Source: Myxococcales bacterium
GTDB lineage: Bacteria; Myxococcota; Polyangia; Fen-1088
Reading direction: 5' to 3'
Assembly (NCBI GenBank): GCA_003159055.1
Contig: PMLH01000412.1
Coordinates: forward strand, 1-8,363
Length of the DNA: 8,363 nt
This document shows positions 1-7,012 of this stretch, one piece after another. Within the stretch, counting starts at the first letter, position 1. Each line of letters opens with the position of its first letter. The translations under genes and the position numbers were made by a program. The notes beneath the pieces are model-generated. The model did no database searches, was not told the origin of the DNA, and saw nothing but the letters and a program-made list of their open reading frames with translations.

Positions 1-1
1 G

Positions 2-457
2 CCGTGGAATGGCGAGTACTACGTGTCCTTCGGTGGCGACTGCACGTGGGAAGACGCCCATGTCCACGGTTTCATCAGCGCTGGAGGCGGGGCCTGGTAC
101 ACCCAAACGCTGAAGGCCCTTTCTCCCGGCGACCGCGTCTGGGTCAAGATTCCAGGCAAAGGCTACGTCGGCGTGGGCCGTGTGACCGAGTCGGTGCAAT
201 CCTTGAGCGAGTTCAAGCTCGACGGCGTCCCGTGCCTGGACGTGCTCAAGACCGCGGAGCACCTGCGCGAGCGAGCCACCGATCCAGAGATGATCGAGGC
301 CTTTGTCCGCGTCGAGTGGCTCGATACCGTCGCCGAGAACAAGGCATTCAGTGAAGTCGGTCTTTTCGGCAACCAGAATACCGTCTGCCAGCCCACCACG
401 CCCAAGTGGCGACACACCGTCGAACGGCTGAAGACGTACTTCAAGAAGTGGGAGTAA
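2..457 (+). CDS. 3' part of an uncharacterised conserved protein (5' end outside window)
   Basis: The reading frame is open from the first bases of the window: codons before the GTG at 23 read P-W-N-G-E-Y-Y and continue smoothly into V-S-F-G-G-D, so that GTG is not the real start and the gene begins upstream. About 151 codons are visible, ending in TAA. Recognisable blocks are FISAGGGAWY, LSPGDRVWVKIPGKGYVGVG, and near the C-terminus GLFGNQNTVCQPTTPKWRHT. I recognise this arrangement as the conserved C-terminal part of larger hypothetical proteins. The PGDRVWVYIPG-like strand followed by GYVGVG resembles small EVE/PUA-like beta-barrel domains that bind modified bases or RNA, but that fold assignment is inference. 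The family name and N-terminal domain cannot be given from here. It converges on the small gene ending at 495, with a GC-rich hairpin between them. The neighbouring toxin-like, AAA and RhuM genes suggest an island context. Confidence 0.75.
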   Translation, partial: PWNGEYYVSFGGDCTWEDAHVHGFISAGGGAWYTQTLKALSPGDRVWVKIPGKGYVGVGRVTESVQSLSEFKLDGVPCLDVLKTAEHLRERATDPEMIEAFVRVEWLDTVAENKAFSEVGLFGNQNTVCQPTTPKWRHTVERLKTYFKKWE

Positions 458-462
458 GGACC

Positions 463-479
463 GCGCGAGACAGTCGCGC
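463..479. terminator. GC-rich hairpin between convergent genes, possible bidirectional terminator
   Basis: Perfect inverted repeat GCGCGA-GACAG-TCGCGC: a 6-bp stem with a 5-nt loop. It lies 6 nt after the TAA of the + strand gene and 15 nt after the stop of the convergent - strand gene. No T-run follows on either side, so it is not a textbook intrinsic terminator. Its position between two converging stops in a 37-nt gap is the main argument. Confidence 0.4.
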
Positions 480-494
480 CCAAATTCGTCCGTG

Positions 495-701
495 CTACTT
501 CCAGCTGGGCTCATCTTCCCGTGCGCCGGCCGGAATCTCCGGTCGCGGTGGTACGCGAACTAGTTTTCCATCCACGGCTTCGATGATGCAGGTCCCGGTG
601 GCCAGGGCGATGCGCTCGGCACGTCTTCGCGCGCGCCGAAGGGCCGCTAGGGTTGCCACGATGTCCGTGGTTGGATACCCGTTGTTCAGTGTGTCACTCA
701 T
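495..701 (-). CDS. Small protein coupled to zeta-like kinase, putative antitoxin
   Basis: This is a 68-codon gene starting MSDTLNNGY. A longer reading of the frame to 761 exists, but the ATG at 699-701 is preferred. It overlaps the TGA of the upstream kinase gene as ATGA, and an AGGGGA ribosome binding site lies just upstream inside the kinase's last codons, which is typical of translational coupling. The N-terminal half is a basic amphipathic helix-like stretch (LAALRRARRRAERIALATGT) followed by a beta-like segment (CIIEAVDGKLVRVPP). Small proteins of this helix plus TGT-x-x-x-x-x-x-DGK-x-V pattern often accompany zeta-like kinases in proteobacteria, as far as I recall. An antitoxin role is inferred from size, overlap and partner only. 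The order (toxin first, small gene second) is the reverse of the epsilon/zeta and PezAT layout. The tail is rich in Pro and charged residues. Confidence 0.7.
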   Translation of the reverse strand: MSDTLNNGYPTTDIVATLAALRRARRRAERIALATGTCIIEAVDGKLVRVPPRPEIPAGAREDEPSWK

Positions 702-1225
702 CGCTTTCTTCCCCTGTCGAGCACGAGCGGCTGTGGCCCCGAGTTGTCGTAAAGGATCCATTCATCCACGATGGGCTTGTAGAGCGTCTCGAGGTTTTCA
801 CGGCCCGCGAAATATCGTCGACGGACGACGTCATCCGGAACATGGTGGCCTCCCTGACGGACTCGTTCCGCGACACGAGAGATGGCAAGGTCCACCGTGG
901 GCAACGACAGGAAGAAGAGTGTGACGCTGTAACCATCGCCTTGCCAACGCGGAATCGCCCTGGCGTAGTTCCGGCCGGCAAGGGTGGTTTCGAACGCGAA
1001 GCTATCCCCGCGCGCGGCATGGTCTCGGATCATCTGCAGCATGATGCGTCCCGAACGAATAGCCACCAGCTCTGGCGCGAACGGCGAAAGGCCCTCGGCG
1101 ATCAAGTCAGCATTGATGAAGATGGGGCATCCGGCTTCTTGCGGCAGGTACTCGCGCGCGAAGGTCGTCTTGCCGGCGCCGTTGGGGCCAGCGACGATCA
1201 AGATTCTGCGACTCCCTTCTTCCAT
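698..1225 (-). CDS. Zeta-toxin-like P-loop kinase (COG4185-type)
   Basis: The protein has 175 residues. Visible motifs are Walker A GPNGAGKT at 13-20, FINADLIAEGLSPF at 37-50 with Asp40 in the position of the zeta catalytic Asp, FETTLAG at 78-84, and an arginine-bearing lid-like region RVRQGGHHVPDDVVRRRY at 121-138. LYDNS at 158-162 is typical of the end of this fold. Epsilon/zeta and PezT toxins of this superfamily phosphorylate UDP-N-acetylglucosamine and so block cell-wall synthesis. Whether short chromosomal homologues do the same is not established by sequence. The start is well bounded: a TAG lies two codons upstream in frame of the ATG at 1225. No strong ribosome binding site is seen. 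The stop overlaps the start of the 68-codon downstream gene by 4 nt. The AAA+ ATPase gene ends 79 nt upstream on the same strand. An alternative is a non-toxic kinase misannotated as a predicted ABC-type ATPase. Confidence 0.85.
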   Translation of the reverse strand: MEEGSRRILIVAGPNGAGKTTFAREYLPQEAGCPIFINADLIAEGLSPFAPELVAIRSGRIMLQMIRDHAARGDSFAFETTLAGRNYARAIPRWQGDGYSVTLFFLSLPTVDLAISRVAERVRQGGHHVPDDVVRRRYFAGRENLETLYKPIVDEWILYDNSGPQPLVLDRGRKR

Positions 1226-1304
1226 CGTCTACACGGTCTGGGACCGCGCGCAGGATACCCCAAAACTGGGTCGGCGGTTGAGCCATGCGCCGTGGAGCGC
1301 GATC

Positions 1305-2309
1305 TTAATCGTTCTTGCCCGGGCTCCTAACCAGGACACTGCGATGCTCCTCCCGCGCGCGGGCGTCGCAGACCAGGTCCACGGTCAAGAACTCGCGACC
1401 CTTGAGAATCATCGCCTTGATCGCGCGTATTAGAACGCGCTCAACATCGGCATGCGCGAAGCCGGCGAACCCGGCGATGAACCCATCGTCGTCAAGCGGC
1501 AGCTCATGGCGAACGCCCCGCAGCTTGGCGGTGAAGATTCGCTTTAGTTGCTCAGGGGTCGGCTTGTCGAGAAGGAGAACCTCGTCAAAGCGTCGCCAGA
1601 GGGCGCGATCAAGGAGGCGCTCGTGGTTGGTGGCGGCAATAAGAATGCTCTGACCACGGTAGCTGTCGAGTAGCTGGAGAAAGGCATTGACGACTCGGCG
1701 AAGCTCGCCGTGCTCGGCTGAATCTTCGCGCTCCTTGCCGATGGCATCGAACTCGTCAAAAAGGCCGACAAAGCGGCCGGCCGAGAGGAAGTCGAAAACC
1801 TTGCGGAGGTTCGCTGACGTCTCGCCCAGGAACGAGGAGACCACGGCATCGAACCGCACTGTCACCAGCTCGATGCCGAGCTCCGTAGCCAGCGCCTCGG
1901 CGGTCGAGGTCTTTCCGCATCCAGGTGGTCCGTAGAAGAGGAGCCGCTGGATGGCCTTGAGCCCGTAGCCCGATAGGAGGTCGGTCCGGTTCTGCTCGAG
2001 AAGGACCTCCTCCATCGTTGCTTTGTTGCCATCGGATAGGACGATGTCCTTGAGGTCTCGGACAGGGACGCGGACCGAGAGGAGCTCCAGACCCCGCTCA
2101 CCGTCCTTGGGGATCTGGTAGGTCCGCCTGGGGCTGCTTGGCGCTTTGGAGTCCTCCCCGTAGAGGATGCGCTCAAGGTCGTTGGCTAGCAGGTGGTGGT
2201 TCTTCGCCCGCTCGTCGCTGATGACCCGCTGGGCAGCCTCGCGGAAGGCGTCATTGTCCCGTTGCGCTCCCGCGCGGATAAGCTGGCGTAGTACGCGACC
2301 TTCAGCCAT
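1305..2309 (-). CDS. AAA+ ATPase, stand-alone single-domain type
   Basis: The protein has 334 residues. An N-terminal helical region (1-60, LIRAGAQRDNDAFREAAQRV and NHHLLANDLERIL) precedes one AAA+ module: Walker A YGPPGCGKTS at 126-135, Walker B VGLFDEFDA at 181-189 with Asp185/Glu186, sensor 1 AATNHERLLD at 225-234, and an arginine-finger candidate in RALWRRFDE at 235-243. A helical lid follows (TPEQLKRIF to about 310). The start ATG at 2309 has GAGG 4 nt upstream. It is a cytoplasmic ATP-driven remodeller by family. Proteins with this N-terminus and ATPase are, as I recall, often encoded next to a subtilisin-like S8 peptidase in bacterial islands, presumably as a two-part stress or defence system. 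No peptidase gene is present here: the next gene downstream is the zeta-like kinase. It is divergent from the RhuM relic beginning at 2391. Confidence 0.88.
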   Translation of the reverse strand: MAEGRVLRQLIRAGAQRDNDAFREAAQRVISDERAKNHHLLANDLERILYGEDSKAPSSPRRTYQIPKDGERGLELLSVRVPVRDLKDIVLSDGNKATMEEVLLEQNRTDLLSGYGLKAIQRLLFYGPPGCGKTSTAEALATELGIELVTVRFDAVVSSFLGETSANLRKVFDFLSAGRFVGLFDEFDAIGKEREDSAEHGELRRVVNAFLQLLDSYRGQSILIAATNHERLLDRALWRRFDEVLLLDKPTPEQLKRIFTAKLRGVRHELPLDDDGFIAGFAGFAHADVERVLIRAIKAMILKGREFLTVDLVCDARAREEHRSVLVRSPGKND

Positions 2310-2390
2310 CGGGCCTCACTGCTACAAGATAGCTCGGATTTCTGGCTCAGCGATAGGCCGATCACACCGTTCGGTGGGCGCATCGACCTG

Positions 2391-2792
2391 ATGGCCATCG
2401 CGCCCGACGCATCCCTCGTACTCGTCGACTGACTGAAGCGCGATCGAACGCCACGCGAGGTCGTGGCGCAAGAGCTGGACAACGCGTCGTGGGTTGGCCG
2501 AGCTGTTCCAGACCGCGCCGCAGAACATCACACAGCACCTCCGCGAAATCTACGCGGAGGGCGAGCTCGACGAGGCGGCAACTTGTAAGGCGTTCTTACA
2601 AGTTCGCACCGAGGGCGCTCGACAGGTCTCGCGCAACCTGCATGCAGAACAAGATGCACTGGTCGGCACACGGGCACACAGCCGCCGAGATCGTCCACGC
2701 GCGGGCCGACGAAGCCCTTCATGGGCATGCAGACGACGCGGCCGGGAGGCGTGGTTCGCAAGGCCGACGCATCGATCGCGAAGAACTACCTA
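2391..2792 (+). pseudogene. rhuM: Relic of a RhuM-family gene, frameshifted and internally deleted
   Basis: No single frame explains this stretch, but three frames in order read as a decayed RhuM protein (about 330 residues when intact). Piece 1, 2391-2492, frame 3, starts ATG as MAIAPDASLVL, has a TGA at 2430-2432, and then reads TPREVVAQELDNASW, similar to the family's TRIEVR..ENESLW. Piece 2, 2494-2640, frame 1, reads LAELFQTAPQNITQHL, IYAEGELDEAATCK and VRTEGARQVSRNL, the family's N-terminal DNA-binding-like region. Piece 3a, 2642-2710, frame 2, reads MQNKMHWSAHGHTAAEIV and ends RAD. Piece 3b, 2709-2792, frame 3, reads TKPFMGMQT then RKADASIAKNYL. Between pieces 2 and 3a some 100-150 residues of the family are missing. 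Between pieces 1 and 2 the WLTQ.. segment appears deleted, about 14 nt. RhuM was named from a Salmonella pathogenicity island; its function is unclear, and homologues are common near restriction systems and mobile DNA. The gene is certainly non-functional. Exact ends are approximate. Confidence 0.85.
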
Positions 2793-3386
2793 CGGACAGG
2801 TGCCCCGGTCGCAGTCGTCAGCGCTGGTCGACACAGGACTGAGGCAGTCGAGGTTGACCAGGACGGGCTGGCGACCTTGGCAGGTCACGGAGATGGAGCC
2901 TGCCTTGTCGGCCGTGACTGCGGTAGCAACATCCCCGCTCGGACCCGAGATCACGTAGTCGATAGCACTCTCGGTCGTCCCGCTGGTCGACTTGACGGTG
3001 TAGCAGGGGGCACCCTGGTGAGAGACGGTCAGAGTGGTGGTCACGTTCGTCCCATTCCAGCCGCCGACGTAGCTCACGGTCATTCCATTCGCATAGCAGG
3101 CCTGGAAAGCCACCGCGCTGGGACCTCCGGCGCCCTGCTCGGTGCACCTTCCTGCGGGCACGCAGGTCGGGAACAGCGAGGAGAGACAGGTGGCCTCGCC
3201 GCAGGGGCCAGAGGCAGCACCAGCGGCATCACCGGTGCTCGCGGGCGATCCCCCGGTGTCGGTGACGGCGGGGCCGTGAATGCCGCCTGCCCCTTGCTGG
3301 GCAGCTCCAAGCCCGGTCCGTCCGCATGCCAGCGTCGCCGGAAGTGCAAGGAATAGCGTGGTCAGAGGCCAAGAGCTGCGTCGCAT
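2790..3386 (-). CDS. Small secreted lipoprotein, unknown function, possibly C-terminally truncated
   Basis: The protein has 198 residues. The start ATG has a strong ribosome binding site, AGGAGGAG, 7-8 nt upstream. An N-terminal signal (MRRSSWPLTTLFLALPATLAC) leads to Cys21; the lipobox is imperfect (Thr at -3, Leu at -2), so lipidation is likely but not certain. The mature part starts CGRTGL, then a Gly/Ala/Thr/Ser linker to about 60, then a Cys-containing domain (GPCGEATC, FPTCVPAGRC, FQACYANG) followed by beta-rich sequence with a VSYVGGWNGT segment. I recognise no enzyme family. Its TAG stop (2790-2792 read in reverse) is made from DNA that on the other strand encodes the last recognisable Leu of the RhuM relic, so the original 3' end may have been replaced. 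It is the last of three lipoprotein genes in a row; the kelch-type gene ends 113 nt upstream. Confidence 0.8.
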   Translation of the reverse strand: MRRSSWPLTTLFLALPATLACGRTGLGAAQQGAGGIHGPAVTDTGGSPASTGDAAGAASGPCGEATCLSSLFPTCVPAGRCTEQGAGGPSAVAFQACYANGMTVSYVGGWNGTNVTTTLTVSHQGAPCYTVKSTSGTTESAIDYVISGPSGDVATAVTADKAGSISVTCQGRQPVLVNLDCLSPVSTSADDCDRGTCP

Positions 3387-3430
3387 GGATTTCTCCTCCT
3401 CGCGGTGGGCGGGAGGAGCGCTTCTACCAC

Positions 3431-3472
3431 GGTCACGATCCTGGCCGCGATCATGGCTGCGATCACGATCAC
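3431..3472. repeat. Short imperfect 6/12-nt tandem array built on GATC
   Basis: In the 113-nt spacer between two lipoprotein genes: GGTCAC, then GATCCTGGCCGC and GATCATGGCTGC (10 of 12 identical), then GATCAC twice. GATC begins at 3437, 3449, 3461 and 3467, so the spacing is 12, 12 and 6. It could be simple slippage or a set of protein-binding sites upstream of the lipoprotein gene starting at 3386. No function is assigned. Confidence 0.6.
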
Positions 3473-3476
3473 GGCG

Positions 3477-3488
3477 TTTCCGCGGAAA
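3477..3488. other. Perfect 12-bp palindrome TTTCCGCGGAAA after the kelch gene
   Basis: TTTCCGCGGAAA begins 12 nt beyond the stop of the kelch-type gene on the - strand and is flanked by GGC(G) and GCC, so the pairing can extend with one bulged base. It may be a weak transcription terminator stem (no T-run) or an operator. The next - strand gene starts 91 nt further on. Confidence 0.35.
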
Positions 3489-3499
3489 GCCTGCCTCGT

Positions 3500-4657
3500 T
3501 CAGTAAAGCTCTGCGCTGGAAAAGACTTCCTTGTTGTTGCGGCCGCCGGCAATCAGGACCTTGCCGTTCGGCAGGAGAGTCGCCGTATGCAGCACCCTGG
3601 GGGATGACATGAAGGCGGAGGCCGCGAAGGAGGTGCTGGTCAGGACGTAGCTCTCGGTGCTGGCCAGGATCTCGTCATCGCCACCCCAGCCGCCTGCGAC
3701 GAATACTTCTCCGTCGGACAACAGGGTTGCGCTGTGGCCGGTCCGACCGATGTTCAGGGGGCCTGCCTCCCCGAATGTTCCGCTTGCCGGGGAGAAAAGC
3801 TCGGCGCTGGCAAGATAGCTATAGGTCGAACCGCCGCCTTTGCCCCAGCCGCCGGCCACCAGCACCTTTCCGTTGGCGAGGATCGTTGCAGTGTGCCCGG
3901 ACCGCTCGTACGCCATGTCGCCCGCGGCAAGGAAGGCGCCGCCTGCCGGGTCGTAAAGCTCGGCACGGGAGAGGTAGCCCGAGTAAGTCCCGCCCACGAC
4001 CAGCACTTTGCCGTCGGGCAAGGGCGTTGCGGTGTGATCGGCGCTTGCCCTCAGCATGGCGCCGGTGGCGGCGAACTCGCCGCTGGCGGGATCGTAGATC
4101 TCGGCCTGCCCACGAAGGTCCTGGTTGTCCATCTGGCCGTAGCCCCCGGTGACCAGCACGCGTCCATTGCCAAACAGGGTGGCTTGGTGACCGTAGCGCC
4201 CGGAGAGCATGGGGCCAACCGACGTGAACTGTTCGCCTGAAGGGTCGTACAGCTCCGCTGTCGCGATCATGCCGCGATCTCCGACGCCGCCCACGATGAG
4301 CACTTCTCCGGTAAGCAGCAGGGTCGCCGTGTGCCGACCCCGTCCGACCACCATCATCCCCGCGTCTCGGAAGGTTCCTCGCTTGGAATCGTAAAGCTCG
4401 GCGCGGGCGACGGTCGCGTTGGGCACGCCAATCTGGTTGTAGCCGCCGGCAATCAGCACCTCGCCGCTGGGCAGAAGGGTCGCCGTGTGCCCGAAGCGCG
4501 GCCGGGACAGGGTGGCCGTGGGCACGGGCACGCGCGGATCGCTGGTCGATGGGCCGCTGTCGGTCCTGTCGGATTCGCCCGGTTCGAGCAGCGGCGTCCG
4601 GCCGCAGCCTGCCAGAAGAACCAAGGCCGCGACGACGCCCGAGACAGCGCAGTTCAC
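3500..4657 (-). CDS. Seven-fold kelch-type beta-propeller lipoprotein
   Basis: The protein has 385 residues from a GTG start. The signal MNCAVSGVVAALVLLAGC has a canonical lipobox LAGC, with lipidation at Cys18. After a short Pro/Ser/Asp linker (20-47) come seven repeats of about 50 residues of the form R-x-GHTATLLPNGKVLIAGG...AELYDP..G.F. The Gly-Gly pairs fall at 71, 123, 171, 222, 269, 322 and 371, giving a seven-bladed propeller. The last repeat stops at AELY, lacking the final DP..G.F strand; the N-terminal VPTATLSRPR stretch probably supplies it, the usual ring closure. Such propellers are binding or scaffold proteins; the partner is unknown. The protein would sit on the membrane or cell surface. 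The start is not supported by a good ribosome binding site. The Cys-rich lipoprotein gene ends 81 nt upstream on the same strand. Confidence 0.88.
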   Translation of the reverse strand: MNCAVSGVVAALVLLAGCGRTPLLEPGESDRTDSGPSTSDPRVPVPTATLSRPRFGHTATLLPSGEVLIAGGYNQIGVPNATVARAELYDSKRGTFRDAGMMVVGRGRHTATLLLTGEVLIVGGVGDRGMIATAELYDPSGEQFTSVGPMLSGRYGHQATLFGNGRVLVTGGYGQMDNQDLRGQAEIYDPASGEFAATGAMLRASADHTATPLPDGKVLVVGGTYSGYLSRAELYDPAGGAFLAAGDMAYERSGHTATILANGKVLVAGGWGKGGGSTYSYLASAELFSPASGTFGEAGPLNIGRTGHSATLLSDGEVFVAGGWGGDDEILASTESYVLTSTSFAASAFMSSPRVLHTATLLPNGKVLIAGGRNNKEVFSSAELY

Positions 4658-4738
4658 GGAGCCGAGTGTAACATCCCTCGTTGAGGAGCGTGTCGTGGTA
4701 GCGGCGCACGGCGCGGTCGAATTGGATCACTCAAGGCG

Positions 4739-5428
4739 CTAGCACCCGCACAACCAGCGGCCCTCCCTACAGTCGCAGGCACAGTAGGCACTCGAGTACC
4801 AGCAGTTCTCGTCGGTAGCGTTCGAGCAGTCCGGGGTGCACTCGTAGCCTGGGTAGCCGTTCGGCATGTCCTGGCAGTTGGGCGGGGTCTCTGGACAGCA
4901 CGGCATATAATTCTGGCTGAAGCGGTTCGGACAGAGCTTCGTGCCGGCTTCAGCGCCTGGGTAGACCTCGGGCGGGCTGGCGTCGACGCGGTAGCGGTTG
5001 CCCGCCTCTGCGTCCGGGACGTCCTGGGCTGCGGGCAGGTCGGCGGGTGGAATCTCGGCGCTTGGCGAATCTTGCGGCGGCAAGTCCATCTGGGCCGCGG
5101 GGAGGTCGGCGGGCGGAAGCTCGGCGCTTGGCAGATCTTGCGGCGGCAAGTCCATCGTCACCTCGGACAGGTCGGGTCGTGCGCCATCAATGGAAAAGAT
5201 CGGTGGAGTGTCGGTCAGGGGTGACGGAAGATCCTGCTGAATTGCGCTCTGGTCCGTTGTGGCATCGCCGGACGATGCCTGCGCTGCCGCATCCTCGGCC
5301 CGGTCAGGGCTGCCGTCGTGGCCACTTTGGGAAAGAGCGTGGTCCTTCGCACAGCCACTGAGCGATGCCGCCACCGCGACGAACAGTGCCCATTTCACAC
5401 TCTCGGACACGGATCTCTGCATTTCCAT
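4739..5428 (-). CDS. Cys-rich lipoprotein with Pro/Asp-rich tandem-repeat stalk
   Basis: The protein has 229 residues from the ATG at 5428. The frame is open to 5533, but the extra residues are not signal-like. A canonical lipobox SLSGC puts the lipidated Cys at residue 26. Another candidate start is ATG at 5422 (GGTCAGG about 8 nt upstream) and a third is GTG at 5398, which would give the compact signal VKWALFVAVAASLSGC. The mature protein has an acidic Ala/Ser/Asp linker, then a low-complexity stalk with two copies of a 22-residue unit (DLPPQD.PSAE.PPADLPAAQ), and a C-terminal part of about 65 residues with 12 Cys (CCPETPPNC, ECTPDC, CACDC, LCGC), likely disulfide-bonded. A cell-surface display role is inferred. 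I recognise no enzyme family. A -24/-12-like element lies just upstream of the start, and the sigma-54 regulator gene ends 105 nt upstream. Confidence 0.78.
   Translation of the reverse strand: MEMQRSVSESVKWALFVAVAASLSGCAKDHALSQSGHDGSPDRAEDAAAQASSGDATTDQSAIQQDLPSPLTDTPPIFSIDGARPDLSEVTMDLPPQDLPSAELPPADLPAAQMDLPPQDSPSAEIPPADLPAAQDVPDAEAGNRYRVDASPPEVYPGAEAGTKLCPNRFSQNYMPCCPETPPNCQDMPNGYPGYECTPDCSNATDENCWYSSAYCACDCREGRWLCGC
5025..5156 (-). repeat. Two tandem 66-bp copies inside the lipoprotein gene
   Basis: Copies at 5025-5090 and 5091-5156 differ at about six of 66 positions. Each encodes one 22-residue Pro/Asp-rich unit of the lipoprotein stalk. The length is a multiple of three, so copy-number changes would keep the frame, and the high identity points to a recent duplication. 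Confidence 0.9.
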
Positions 5429-5442
5429 GGCCTGACCATTTA

Positions 5443-5457
5443 GCAGTGGGCGCGCCA
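5443..5457 (-). promoter_or_regulatory. Candidate sigma-54 (-24/-12) promoter for the repeat lipoprotein
   Basis: Read on the - strand: TGGCGCG-CCCA-CTGC, followed by T. This matches TGGCACG-N4-TTGCW apart from two bases, with the required GG and GC 10 nt apart. The predicted transcript start is near 5431, only about 3 nt before the ATG at 5428. Either that transcript is nearly leaderless, translation starts later (5422 or 5398), or the match is chance. GG-N10-GC is common in high-GC DNA. Confidence 0.3.
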
Positions 5458-5533
5458 GCCGCCAAGCATGACAGGCTGTCCCCGTCGTTCTCATGCCAAA
5501 GGCGCCGTGATCCTTGCCACATTGGACGCCCAC

Positions 5534-6880
<1,347 letters not shown>

Positions 6881-6931
6881 GAAGCCAGTCTACCGCAAGG
6901 TGACGGCGGCAACGCGTTTTCGCGGCCGGTT

Positions 6932-6942
6932 TGCAACTTGCA
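6932..6942. promoter_or_regulatory. Inverted repeat TGCAA-N-TTGCA, possible activator site
   Basis: TGCAACTTGCA is symmetric around one base and lies in the divergent intergenic region about 124 nt upstream of the transcript start predicted for the sigma-54 element at 7035-7049. That is a usual distance for an enhancer bound by an NtrC-type protein. It is short and occurs once as a full palindrome, so the assignment is tentative. Confidence 0.25.
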
Positions 6943-7012
6943 CGATCGGCAAGCGAGCGGATTGCAGACCGCACGGCCGGGCTCAGCGAGGTCCGCCCGG
7001 GTGCCCGATTCT

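Noticed and set aside
1240..1275. GG-N10-GC element and weak ACCC/GGGT hairpin upstream of the zeta-like gene
   Set aside because: Only the invariant dinucleotides of -24/-12 match, and such spacing is common by chance here. The 4-bp stem is too weak to call a terminator.
653..1330. 225-codon + strand frame
   Set aside because: It is antisense to the zeta-like kinase, has no motifs, and shows the Arg/Gly-rich composition of a shadow frame.
2310..2390. Sigma-70 promoter (TATCTT) for the AAA+ gene
   Set aside because: No acceptable -35 box lies at the right distance, so it is not called.
2721..3356. 211-codon + strand frame beginning MGMQTTRPGG
   Set aside because: Only its first 24 codons are meaningful (the RhuM relic piece). 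The rest is antisense to the small lipoprotein gene.
3326..3607. His/Asp-rich short + strand frame (HDPGRDHGCDHDHG), possible metal-binding peptide
   Set aside because: The His/Asp pattern is produced by the GATC-type repeat in the spacer. The frame has no ribosome binding site and overlaps two genes antisense.
3819..4730. 303-codon - strand frame overlapping the kelch-type gene
   Set aside because: It is Arg-rich and out of frame with the seven clear repeats. Its first 25 residues (IQFDRAVRRYHDTLLNEG) fall in the spacer and look fairly protein-like, but I could not link them to a family, and the rest is a shadow.
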